This document shows, one piece after another, positions 1 through 6,773 of a stretch of DNA of 16,270 nucleotides. The notes under the pieces are model-generated. The model saw nothing but the letters and a program-made list of their open reading frames with translations, made no database searches and was not told the origin of the DNA. The position numbers and the translations under genes were made by a program. The DNA lies in assembly GCA_016186985.1 (NCBI GenBank), contig JACPKO010000060.1, positions 1 through 16,270 on the forward strand, in the 5' to 3' direction. The DNA comes from Candidatus Daviesbacteria bacterium (GTDB taxonomy: Bacteria; Patescibacteriota; Microgenomatia; Daviesbacterales; UBA10151). The number at the start of each line of letters is the position of its first letter. Position 1 is the first letter of the stretch.

Positions 1-1168
1 ACCCCGAGTCGTCATTAACCCTGTCGGGCATCCAGCCGCCAATATCCAAAAGAGGCCTTAAATTAATTGAAAGTGAAGAAAAATTCTGATATTTGTCGCT
101 TCCCGCCATTTCTGCCAGCTGCCAAAAGGCGGTACCTGCGGCGATCAGTCTCATTGGCGCCGGAGCCTGCCAAAAATTGTTGTAATATAAAAATGAGCCT
201 GTATAAGTTCTTTTGTCGCGGATATGCCCGGGAGTCGATAAATACTTATGTAAAGCACCGGCGAGGAATTGTTCGTGAATAACAAAATCAGCATCTAAGG
301 TTGTTACAAAAACCTGCTCAGGTTTAATATTACGTTTTTCAAATTCAGTGAGGGCGTTTTTAATCATCCAGTTGCGGTTTGTACCTGGACCGCGGATTTC
401 ACCCTGTTGAAGCTCGTGAACGGTTGTGAATACCCCTCCGATTTTTTTCTCGAATCTCTGAAGATATTTTTTGGTTTGTTTGATTTTTTCAGGATCATCC
501 CACTCTTCAAACCCGACAGCCATAAAGATTTTGTCTTTCGGGTAGCTTGACTGTGCAATTGCATCAAAAGCAGGCGCTAAAATCTCGATAGATTCTTTAT
601 ATGTTGGTAGTACAAGCAGGTGGTAGTAATTATTCCACTCTCCGGGAAAGTCTTTCTTCAGATTTTCAAGCCAGGGTTGAGACTTCGCAAAGGATAGTTT
701 ACGGTAGCCAACAAATATCAGCACAGCTACCCTAAGCGAGCTGTATAGCCAGTAAACATCCGCTGCAATTATTAAATAAGCTACAGCAAAGGGAAGGGTA
801 AGAGATAGCCAGAATGGTGAAGTCAGGGCAGTCCAGGTTAGGGCCCCGGGAATAATTTCCAAGACCCTGTCGATAAGTGTCTCATGCCGGCGGTAAAGTT
901 TTAACTCAAACTGCTCGGAAATTATATACCTCATTGAAAGCAAGTGATGAAGGGTGACGCCAATTCCGGCACCAATAATAAACAAACTGCTTAAAAGATC
1001 TAAGGGGGGAAAGATAAATTTTTTTCCCCAAAACCCAACGGTAAAACCTAAAATTATGGTTAAGATTCCGAATAGGCTGGGAATGGGGCGGCCAAAAATT
1101 TTTTTAAAGGCTTCGCTTAAAAAGAAAAAAGAAAAAAACCCAAGTAAAAAGCTCAAAATTATTCGCAT
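1..1168 (-). CDS. Membrane glycosyltransferase, family 2-like (3' end beyond window)
   Basis: The frame is open from an ATG at 1168 to the window edge: 389 codons with no stop. An in-frame TAA lies three codons upstream, so this ATG is the first possible start; no clear Shine-Dalgarno site precedes it. The N-terminus is hydrophobic, with segments near residues 1-20, 30-48 and 58-77, and a longer hydrophobic stretch at about 107-155. A GT-A type catalytic region follows: LPTYKES (187-193) fits the nucleotide-binding strand, LDADF (291-295) is the metal-binding DxD motif, and GGWMPDRVNDD (377-387) resembles the acceptor-side acidic motif of family 2 enzymes. The QxxRW region, if present, lies outside the window. 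It probably transfers sugar from a nucleotide donor at the cytoplasmic membrane for envelope polysaccharide or protein glycosylation; the substrate cannot be told. The family call is fairly secure, the exact role is not. Confidence 0.8.
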   Translation of the reverse strand, partial: MRIILSFLLGFFSFFFLSEAFKKIFGRPIPSLFGILTIILGFTVGFWGKKFIFPPLDLLSSLFIIGAGIGVTLHHLLSMRYIISEQFELKLYRRHETLIDRVLEIIPGALTWTALTSPFWLSLTLPFAVAYLIIAADVYWLYSSLRVAVLIFVGYRKLSFAKSQPWLENLKKDFPGEWNNYYHLLVLPTYKESIEILAPAFDAIAQSSYPKDKIFMAVGFEEWDDPEKIKQTKKYLQRFEKKIGGVFTTVHELQQGEIRGPGTNRNWMIKNALTEFEKRNIKPEQVFVTTLDADFVIHEQFLAGALHKYLSTPGHIRDKRTYTGSFLYYNNFWQAPAPMRLIAAGTAFWQLAEMAGSDKYQNFSSLSINLRPLLDIGGWMPDRVNDDSG

Positions 1169-1237
1169 AGGATTTTAGGCAGGGCCATCTCTTATGGTAG
1201 AGAAAAATAACTTACCAATCAATGGCAAATTGGAAGT

Positions 1238-1305
1238 TTACCTGTTATGCCAGTAACTGGCAAGACAGCGAAGCTGGATTACCTTTTGTCAAGCAAACAG
1301 GCAAG
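1238..1305. repeat. Degenerate 41-bp direct repeat upstream of the 186-aa gene
   Basis: TTACCT, then 11 variable bases, then AAC(T/A)GGCAAG, occurs at 1238-1264 and again at 1279-1305, offset by exactly 41 bp. A third TTACCT follows at 1321-1326, 42 bp on, without the second half. The first copy holds the perfect stem-loop TGCCAG-TAA-CTGGCA (1248-1262). A CCAAT/ATTGG inverted pair (1215-1219, 1229-1233) lies just before. The block sits in the gap between divergent genes, so it may be an operator array or the remains of a repeat element. Function unknown. Confidence 0.5.
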
Positions 1306-1320
1306 CTTTGCTTAGACAAA
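1285..1320. other. Long stem-loop in divergent intergenic region
   Basis: TTTGTCAAGCAAA (1285-1297) pairs with TTTGCTTAGACAAA (1307-1320): 13 base pairs with one bulged base and a 9-nt loop. Both flanking genes are transcribed away from it and no T-run follows, so it is unlikely to be a terminator. Its right arm merges into the shared upstream element that starts at 1314. It could be a protein-binding site or a structured RNA segment; the sequence does not decide. Confidence 0.55.
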
Positions 1321-1341
1321 TTACCTCAGGATTGCAAATTA
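1314..1341 (+). promoter_or_regulatory. Shared upstream element, copy 1
   Basis: These 28 bases match 1962-1989 at about 24 positions, including the exact blocks AGACAAAT and AGGATTGCAAAT. This copy ends 2 bp before the TTGACA -35 box of the 186-aa gene. Placement upstream of two neighbouring genes suggests a common activator or repressor site, which is an inference. Confidence 0.5.
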
Positions 1342-1343
1342 TG

Positions 1344-1375
1344 TTGACAAAACGTATTTGTTTTGTGAATATAAT
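1344..1375 (+). promoter_or_regulatory. Promoter of the 186-aa gene, leaderless-type
   Basis: A perfect TTGACA (1344-1349) and a perfect TATAAT (1370-1375) are separated by 20 bp, longer than the usual 17. The -10 box ends only 5 nt before the ATG at 1381, so transcription should begin at or next to the start codon. Confidence 0.65.
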
Positions 1376-1380
1376 CGGTA

Positions 1381-1941
1381 ATGTCTGAAGGATTAGCTCG
1401 AGCACCCCAAATAATTGGAGATATTAAGGAATTTAAATTAACTCCGGAAGGTAAAACCCGAATTCAACAAAAAGGCAGGGTTGTTAGATTATCCCATCCA
1501 GAATTTGGTACAACTTACTTAATTGATGTAACTGACAGAAAAGATCCAACCCGTCAGGATCCTGGATTCCCTGGTGAAGGGCATGAAACAATGGGGGAAT
1601 TATTTCAGGAGGATTTAGAAGATCCAAGATTTACTGACAGATATGCTTCAAATAACGGAGTTGTTGTTGTACTCAGCGATAAGCTGGATTCAGAAGGAAG
1701 AAAAAGAGTATATGTTGGGTTAGGTACTATTGATGTATCAGATCCAGGACACAGGGAATTAGTATCCCATACCCTGCACAGGGAAGGATTTAGAGGAGGT
1801 AGTTTTTATGTTCCGTTTTCTTTCGATTCAGAATTAGTAAGAGAATATATGCAGCAAGAGGTAATGGATGCAGTAAGGGATACGGGAGATAAAAGTTTAT
1901 TTTCTGATTTTAGCCCACCAGCTTTACACTCGGGTAGTTAG
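1381..1941 (+). CDS. Unknown 186-aa protein
   Basis: I do not recognise this family. It is a soluble-looking, charged protein with no signal peptide or membrane segment. The middle (residues about 30-140) alternates likely beta strands such as VVRLSHPEFGTTYLIDV and GVVVVLSDKL with acidic loops, and the C-terminal part looks helical. The ATG is preceded by a perfect -10 box 5 nt away and by no Shine-Dalgarno site, which fits a leaderless message and fixes the start. The next gene, on the same strand, encodes a J-domain protein and has a related upstream element, so the two are probably co-regulated. A role as an accessory or client of that J-protein is only a guess. The frame is intact and codon use looks normal, so it is likely a real gene. 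Confidence 0.75.
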   Translation: MSEGLARAPQIIGDIKEFKLTPEGKTRIQQKGRVVRLSHPEFGTTYLIDVTDRKDPTRQDPGFPGEGHETMGELFQEDLEDPRFTDRYASNNGVVVVLSDKLDSEGRKRVYVGLGTIDVSDPGHRELVSHTLHREGFRGGSFYVPFSFDSELVREYMQQEVMDAVRDTGDKSLFSDFSPPALHSGS

Positions 1942-1961
1942 ATTATTCCTTTTGAAAGTTG

Positions 1962-1989
1962 AGACAAATCACATTAGGATTGCAAATGA
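1962..1989 (+). promoter_or_regulatory. Shared upstream element, copy 2
   Basis: This is the second copy of the 28-bp element at 1314-1341, with the same exact core AGGATTGCAAAT (1976-1987). It lies about 35 bp upstream of the putative -35 box of the J-domain gene, a different distance from copy 1. A CCTTTTG found just upstream of both copies (1282-1288, 1948-1954) suggests the whole upstream region was duplicated. Confidence 0.5.
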
Positions 1990-2024
1990 AATAACTTCAA
2001 AAAATTTCCGGTCGCAATTTTCTA

Positions 2025-2054
2025 TTGATTGCTTCAGGAGATGATGCATATAAT
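2025..2054 (+). promoter_or_regulatory. Promoter of the J-domain gene, leaderless-type
   Basis: TTGATT (2025-2030), an 18-bp spacer and a perfect TATAAT (2049-2054) end 6 nt before the ATG at 2061. The TTG that could serve as an upstream start codon is the first three bases of the -35 box, so it would not be in the transcript. Confidence 0.6.
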
Positions 2055-2060
2055 GTTTAT

Positions 2061-3182
2061 ATGAGTGGTATACCATCCGCCCAAGAAGTCTCTCCTAAAG
2101 AAAAAGCCCCAGATTTTGAAACCCTAAGAGGGGCGAACGGAGCTTTAAAATTGGCAGGGATAATTGAAAATTCAACTAAATATTCAGGAAACGAGCGTGC
2201 TGACAATGGTTTTTCCAAATCGACCGTAATTGACAGTGCAATTAGCGGACTTCAGAAACGGGTCAGTACAACCGACACAGAAATTCGGAAAGCGGGTGTC
2301 TTAAATTCTCCACAAGATCAGAATTCATTAAGGCTTATGGTAGATAGTCTCATCCGACAAGGAAAAGTGTCGGATAAGTTAGATTTAATGGAGCTTTTTA
2401 TGTACAACGGAAAAAATCGCTTAGCCAGGCAGGATCAGTGGGGTTTGGTTGAAGCGTTATATGGGGTGGATACCAGTGTTTTGGTATCGGGTCATGCCGG
2501 AGGTAGAGCTTTGCCTGGAACCCATCGGCTGGAGGATGTTCATAGTTATATTGCCCAATTAATCCAAACAGCTTCCTTAAAAAAAGGTAAAGAGGCTTCT
2601 GTGGTAGTTGCCGAACAGCCAGAAGCAAGCGAGCGTTCAGTCTTGACGGCACCGACGCTAATTGACGGAGTAACAGCTACGATTACAATGGATAATAGAG
2701 GTTTTTCAAATGCATGGGGTTATCCGCATATTACCGGAGCAACTTTGAGTCTTGACCCGGCATTTTTGGGTTCTCTTAGACCGCTTAGTCCTGAAGAATT
2801 TAAAAAGTATTGGCCAAGGAGTGAAACTTCACAAAATAGGGGGTCTGGAGAAACCGGAAGAGGAGAAGATCGAACCCGAAACTCTACCGGCAGCGGATTT
2901 GGCGAGTCACAGTCAAGTTATGGAGCGGGGAGGGAGAGATCAAAAAGGGGGGCTGACTTTGACCCGCGAGATCCGAGTGGTTATTACAGAACTTTAGGGA
3001 TTAATCCTGACACCGATCCTGACGATATAGAAGAAGTTCTTCTTGCTGCCTATCGAAGGCTTGCTAGAAAATATCACGCTGATACTGGAGGTGAAACGGG
3101 AGATCATGAAAAAATGAAAAGAATTAATGAAGCGTATGAATTTCTCCAAAAAGATTCTAATAGAGGGCAGTATGGTAAATAG
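2061..3182 (+). CDS. J-domain (DnaJ-like) protein with unknown N-terminal region
   Basis: The product is 373 aa from the ATG at 2061; an in-frame TTG at 2025 would add 12 residues but overlaps the promoter. Residues 1 to about 240 match nothing I know. A Ser/Gly/Arg-rich, probably disordered linker follows (about 245-300). A C-terminal J domain occupies about 304-373: YYRTLGI opens helix I, helix II is AAYRRLARKYH, and MKRINEAYEFL is helix III. J domains stimulate DnaK ATPase through an HPD tripeptide; here it is H339-A340-D341, so Pro is replaced by Ala. A C-terminal J domain behind a long unique region suggests an adaptor that brings a specific client or site to DnaK. It shares an upstream element with the preceding 186-aa gene and converges on tatD with only 9 nt between the stops. 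The J-domain call is firm, the function open. Confidence 0.8.
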   Translation: MSGIPSAQEVSPKEKAPDFETLRGANGALKLAGIIENSTKYSGNERADNGFSKSTVIDSAISGLQKRVSTTDTEIRKAGVLNSPQDQNSLRLMVDSLIRQGKVSDKLDLMELFMYNGKNRLARQDQWGLVEALYGVDTSVLVSGHAGGRALPGTHRLEDVHSYIAQLIQTASLKKGKEASVVVAEQPEASERSVLTAPTLIDGVTATITMDNRGFSNAWGYPHITGATLSLDPAFLGSLRPLSPEEFKKYWPRSETSQNRGSGETGRGEDRTRNSTGSGFGESQSSYGAGRERSKRGADFDPRDPSGYYRTLGINPDTDPDDIEEVLLAAYRRLARKYHADTGGETGDHEKMKRINEAYEFLQKDSNRGQYGK

Positions 3183-3191
3183 TGCTATCGA

Positions 3192-4010
3192 TTATAAATT
3201 ACCAAGCCCAAAAAGTCGTTTAACATTTTGAGTTGTAATTTCTGCAACTTTTTCCAAAGGTTCATTTTTAATTTCCGCAATAGTTTGGGCGATTTCGCGG
3301 ACAGATGAGGGCTCGTTGCGCTTTCCTCTTATTGATTGGGGAGGAAGAAACGGACAATCGGTTTCAAGGACTATTCTTTCAAGAGGTAAAATTTTAACCG
3401 CTTCTTTTAGATAATCATTTTTCGGGTAAGTTAAATTTCCGGCAAAAGATATAAGAAAGTTGGTAGCTTGCAGGATATAGGAGGTTGTTGGGAGCATACC
3501 GGAGTAGCAATGATAGATGCCTTTATAATCTTTTGTAAGTTTTATAACTTCATCCCAACATTCTGTATTTTGAAAATTAACACTCCGGTCATCCCGGCAA
3601 TGTATTAATAAAGGCAGGTTTAATTTTTTTGCCAGGTCAATCTGGGCTTTGAATAGTTTGTGCTGTAATTGTTTCGATGAGTCAAATAAATAATCTAATC
3701 CACACTCTCCAACTCCGATGACTTTTTCCGGGTTTTCGTGATAAATTTTTTCCAGAGCTGCAATATCTTCAGCTAGTTTCTGGTTGTCGCTATATTTATG
3801 AGCTTCGTGAGGATGGATACCAATGCTTGAATAAATTGTTAAATTGTTAGATCGTTGAATTGTTTGCTGCTCTGCTTTCCGGCTAAGCTTGACATCAACT
3901 CCGACATTGATAATAGTGGAGATTCCAGCATCAACAGACCTTTGAATAACCTGATCCAGACCGTTTTTGTATGAGTCCCAAAAAAGATGAGCATGAGTGT
4001 CAATTAACAT
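3192..4010 (-). CDS. tatD: TatD family metal-dependent hydrolase (DNase)
   Basis: The 272-aa length is normal for TatD. The family's metal-site motifs are all visible: DTHAH (residues 4-8), GIHPHE, the GECGLDY glutamate, LIHCRD, HCYSG and ETDCPFLPP near the C-terminus. TatD enzymes are TIM-barrel, divalent-metal nucleases with 3'-5' exonuclease activity, linked to DNA repair or RNA turnover in the cytoplasm. The ATG at 4010 begins the conserved first strand, so the start is secure. In many bacteria tatD lies directly next to metG; here a decayed asparagine-synthase-like frame and an opposite-strand gene lie between them. No Shine-Dalgarno site is visible; TATTAT 10 nt upstream may give a short-leader transcript. 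All key residues appear intact. Confidence 0.95.
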   Translation of the reverse strand: MLIDTHAHLFWDSYKNGLDQVIQRSVDAGISTIINVGVDVKLSRKAEQQTIQRSNNLTIYSSIGIHPHEAHKYSDNQKLAEDIAALEKIYHENPEKVIGVGECGLDYLFDSSKQLQHKLFKAQIDLAKKLNLPLLIHCRDDRSVNFQNTECWDEVIKLTKDYKGIYHCYSGMLPTTSYILQATNFLISFAGNLTYPKNDYLKEAVKILPLERIVLETDCPFLPPQSIRGKRNEPSSVREIAQTIAEIKNEPLEKVAEITTQNVKRLFGLGNL

Positions 4011-4020
4011 AATTATAGCT

Positions 4021-4026
4021 ATAATA
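4021..4026 (-). promoter_or_regulatory. Possible -10 box of tatD
   Basis: On the minus strand TATTAT lies 10 nt before the tatD ATG. A second match, TATAAT, ends 1 nt before the ATG, which is too close unless transcription starts inside the gene. No convincing -35 box was found, so this is tentative. Confidence 0.3.
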
Positions 4027-4028
4027 AT

Positions 4029-4868
4029 TTAACGTCTTCTATATTGGCTTTCACGATATGATTTTTGAAACAGATAACGCGTTCTTCTATCTGCTGGATA
4101 GGCTCCACAAGTCTGACAATGATGTCTATTTTGAGCAATACCACCTGTACACCAGGTACAAGCGTATTCTCCCGCTTTTGGTTGTTGAGGATCAAGTCCA
4201 AGGTCTTTATACATAAGATAGAGCTTACCATGATATTTGCTCCAAAAACTTTTATCTCTCCGTCTCATTTCCCTTATGTCTTGTGGTGTTACTGACTCTT
4301 CAATAATTGATTCCATAATATCAGTACCTGACCCAAACTCAAGATCAGTTTTAGTTCTCCAAATTATCTCCTCGGGAAGCAATCCATAGGCAGCAAGTCT
4401 AAGAACGATTTTACCCCATGTATTTAATCTACTAAGTTCTGGATCTAAAACTTGAGCATAATCTCCAGGTCGTCCGAGGTCTAGAGGAGTAATCAAGTCA
4501 TCTCTTTGAAAAGACTGGGCTAAATCTAAAACTTCATCATAAAGATAAGGATAGGTTGTTCGTAAACTCATGGATCTGGCAATATGAGAGGAAGAAAGTC
4601 TTATGTGCGGGATTAAAGATTTAATCCATTGTTCTACATCTATGTTTGGTTGATGTAGATAAGCATATCCAGCAAATAATCCATCTGCAGCATCACCTGT
4701 ACGAACAATTCTATGTCCTAAAGAAGCAGCGTAACGCAGTCCTTCAAATATTGGAATGTCATTTTTAACAGCAGGATCATAACTTCTTGTCAGTCTAATA
4801 ATTTCTCTAATATCCTCTAAGGCCTGATCTTGGGTAATTTCTACAGAATACCAGGGAGTTCCTAAGGT
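4029..4868 (-). pseudogene. 5'-truncated asparagine-synthase-like gene with C-terminal zinc-finger-like tail
   Basis: The frame is open for 279 codons after an in-frame TGA (4871-4869) but has no ATG, GTG or TTG in its first 99 codons; the first ATG is at 4571. The translation still reads as the second half of an asparagine-synthase (AsnB-type) ATP-dependent amidotransferase domain: RSYDPAVKNDIP, then RTGDAADGLFAGY (normally like SGEGADELFAGY), then KIVLRLAAYGLLPEEIIWRTK. The ATP-binding SGGxDS loop and the glutaminase domain, which should come first, are missing. The last 50 residues add a CTWC...HHCQTC pattern, a likely zinc knuckle not typical of AsnB. I read this as a gene that lost its 5' part at about 4870, just beside the promoter of the opposite gene. 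The alternative, a 180-aa product from the ATG at 4571, would lack catalytic residues. Confidence 0.65.
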
Positions 4869-4889
4869 TCAAGTAATATGTTTGAATAG

Positions 4890-4895
4890 TATAAT
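4890..4895 (+). promoter_or_regulatory. -10 box of the 148-aa gene
   Basis: A perfect TATAAT ends 10 nt before the ATG at 4906. The -35 region (about 4867-4873) is weak. An in-frame TTG at 4882 lies upstream of this box and would not be transcribed from it. Confidence 0.5.
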
Positions 4896-4905
4896 ACCCA
4901 AACCT

Positions 4906-5352
4906 ATGGTTGAAGCAGTTATTCAAACAGCTAATGCAGCTAATGATGTGGGTTTTTTAAACTTACTCAGGCAGAGCGTACCCTTTCTTATGCAAGTTCC
5001 AGATGCAATTTATTTTCAACTAAATCCTGCTGAGTTTGTTATACCCAGGGGTGAAATAGCACAAGCAAGAACTGAACTAGAGAAAGTTCTAGCTCAGTAT
5101 GTAATGACATATAGACGAGATACTTTTAATCTAGCTGTACCCATACATAGACACTTGTGTGCAAATGTTTTAGGTGCCCCACTTAGTTCCATACAACTGG
5201 CAAGCCTTCAAGAATATGAAAAGATTACAAAACCAAAAGGAGTTAGTTTAGTAGTCTATCAGAGACCTATTGTTTTAATAAACCCCCAACAAAGCTGGCT
5301 ATCTGGATTTTATCAGCAGAGAGGTTTAGAAAAAGGCACAAATCCAACATAA
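4906..5352 (+). CDS. Unknown 148-aa protein
   Basis: I do not recognise the family. From the ATG at 4906 the product is 148 aa, with no signal peptide or membrane segment. The N-terminal third is helical, the middle has a charged helix (ARTELEKVLAQYVMTYRRD), and the C-terminal part has likely strands (GVSLVVYQRPIVLIN). The start was placed after the perfect -10 box at 4890-4895; an in-frame TTG at 4882 would add 8 residues but lies upstream of that box. The gene converges on metG with only 5 nt between the two stop codons, leaving no room for a hairpin terminator. It lies head-to-head with the broken asparagine-synthase-like frame, so it may have arrived with the event that truncated that gene. 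Confidence 0.6.
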   Translation: MVEAVIQTANAANDVGFLNLLRQSVPFLMQVPDAIYFQLNPAEFVIPRGEIAQARTELEKVLAQYVMTYRRDTFNLAVPIHRHLCANVLGAPLSSIQLASLQEYEKITKPKGVSLVVYQRPIVLINPQQSWLSGFYQQRGLEKGTNPT

Positions 5353-5357
5353 GTTAG

Positions 5358-6773
5358 CTATTGATTTGTAAGTCTTGGGAATAAAGCAGGAGCTGATTTT
5401 ATTGGGCCAGAGAATTGGTCAAGAATTTTCTCTGAAGTTTCAGGCATAAAAGGCTGGAGGTTATAAGCTATATCTAAAATTAAACTTACCAGTTCGTCCA
5501 AAGTTTCTTTTAGCTCAATACCTTCAAGCTTCCATGGCTGGGTTTCATTAATCCTTATATCAGCCCGTTGGATTATTTTCCAGATCCAGTTTAATGCCTC
5601 ATTGAATTTAAATTCGCTCAAAAGTTTTTCAACCTCAGGATCAAAATTAGTAATTTTTTCTTTGGCCTCAAATCCGCTGTTTTCACAAAGTTTGGCAACC
5701 CGCGCAACTAAATTTCCGAGCCCGTTTGAAAGATAGGCGGTATAACTTTCGCTTAATCTTTCAGAGGTGATATCGCTATCAACAAAAGTATTTAACTGCT
5801 GCCCGATCAAAAACCTTGTGCCGTCTATTCCGTATTTTTCAACAAGTTGGAATGGCGCAATAACATTTCCGAGAGATTTACTCATCTTCTGGCCATTACT
5901 TGTAATAAATCCATGGATGATAATTTGCTTTGAGTTCGGAAGCTTTGCAGACATCAGCATTGCTTGCCACATTGCGGACTGCTGCCTTAAGTTATCTTTC
6001 CCCGCAACCTGCATTCCCGGCCAAAAGTCCCCGAAGTTTTTTTCATCTTTGGGCCATCCTAAAGTTGAAATATAATTTACTAGAGCGTCAAACCAAACAT
6101 ACATTACCTGTTCCGGATCGCCCGGCACCTCAACACCCCAGGGAAGTTTGGATTTAAGCCTTGAAATACTGAAATCGTTTAGACCGCTTTTAACGAATTC
6201 TTTTATTTCGTTATATCTAAAATCAGGTAATACAAAGTCGGGATTTTTTTCATAAAATTCTAAAAGAGGTTTTTGGTAATTTGACCATTTAAAAAAATAA
6301 TTCTCTTCTTCCCTGGACTCAATTTCCAAATTTGGATGAATAGGACATTTTCCATCCTCGAGCTCCGAATCACTTTTTTCCAGTTCACACCCAATACAAT
6401 ACTTAATTTTATAAAGCTTTTTATATATATCGCCTGAGTGCAAACATCTTTTCCAGAATTCCTGAGCTGCTTTTTTATGTTGGGGGTTTGAGGTTCTTAT
6501 AAAATTTGTATAGCTTAAATTCAAATGCTTTTTTAATTCATCAAATTTTGCAGCATATTCATCTACATAAGCCTGGGTATCTTTTCCGGCAGTTTGCGCA
6601 GTGTTATAAATTTTCGCCCCATGTTCGTCTGTGCCTGTATTAAAGATAACTTCCTCCCCTTTAAGTCTTTTGTATCTTGCAATAAAGTCTGCATGGACGA
6701 TTTCCATAGCAAAACCTATGTGAGGTTCTGCATTTACGTAAGGCAGGGTGGTTGTGATATAAAATTTTTTTAT
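5358..6773 (-). CDS. metG: Methionyl-tRNA synthetase, apparent AUA start
   Basis: The enzyme charges tRNA-Met with methionine using ATP in the cytoplasm. With the start proposed here it is 471 aa: YITTTLPYVNAEPHIGFA (residues 5-22) carries the class I signature as HIGF, C126/C129 and C143/H146 form a zinc knuckle, KMSKS is at 296-300, and a helical anticodon-binding domain follows. There is no C-terminal Trbp111-like domain. The first ATG, at 6707, would remove the HIGH-type motif and the first strand. Upstream of it the conserved protein continues in frame, yet no ATG, GTG or TTG occurs before an in-frame TAA. The ATA at 6773-6771 sits where family members have their first Met (before KKFYITT), 9 nt after AAGGAG, and overlaps the preceding gene's stop as ATAA. 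Identity is certain; the start codon is inferred, and an assembly error (G read as A) is the main alternative. Confidence 0.92.
   Translation of the reverse strand: MKKFYITTTLPYVNAEPHIGFAMEIVHADFIARYKRLKGEEVIFNTGTDEHGAKIYNTAQTAGKDTQAYVDEYAAKFDELKKHLNLSYTNFIRTSNPQHKKAAQEFWKRCLHSGDIYKKLYKIKYCIGCELEKSDSELEDGKCPIHPNLEIESREEENYFFKWSNYQKPLLEFYEKNPDFVLPDFRYNEIKEFVKSGLNDFSISRLKSKLPWGVEVPGDPEQVMYVWFDALVNYISTLGWPKDEKNFGDFWPGMQVAGKDNLRQQSAMWQAMLMSAKLPNSKQIIIHGFITSNGQKMSKSLGNVIAPFQLVEKYGIDGTRFLIGQQLNTFVDSDITSERLSESYTAYLSNGLGNLVARVAKLCENSGFEAKEKITNFDPEVEKLLSEFKFNEALNWIWKIIQRADIRINETQPWKLEGIELKETLDELVSLILDIAYNLQPFMPETSEKILDQFSGPIKSAPALFPRLTNQ

Noticed and set aside
364..567. Short minus-strand frame of 67 codons inside the glycosyltransferase gene
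   Set aside because: It overlaps the longer open frame on the same strand, which carries recognisable glycosyltransferase motifs, so it is a shadow.
1285..1320. Intrinsic terminator
   Set aside because: Both adjacent genes are transcribed away from it and no T-run follows.
2025..2060. TTG start for the J-domain gene (12 extra residues)
   Set aside because: The TTG is part of a -35 box, and a perfect -10 box sits 6 nt before the ATG at 2061.
4869..4871. TGA read as Gly or Trp, giving a full-length asparagine synthase
   Set aside because: The sequence upstream of this TGA does not look like the missing domain, another stop follows, and TGA properly ends the helicase gene.
4882..4905. TTG start for the 148-aa gene
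   Set aside because: It lies upstream of a perfect TATAAT at 4890-4895, so it would not be in the transcript from that promoter.
5358..6707. metG starting at the ATG at 6707 (449 aa)
   Set aside because: This would remove the HIGF motif and first strand of the catalytic domain, while the conserved sequence continues in frame upstream.
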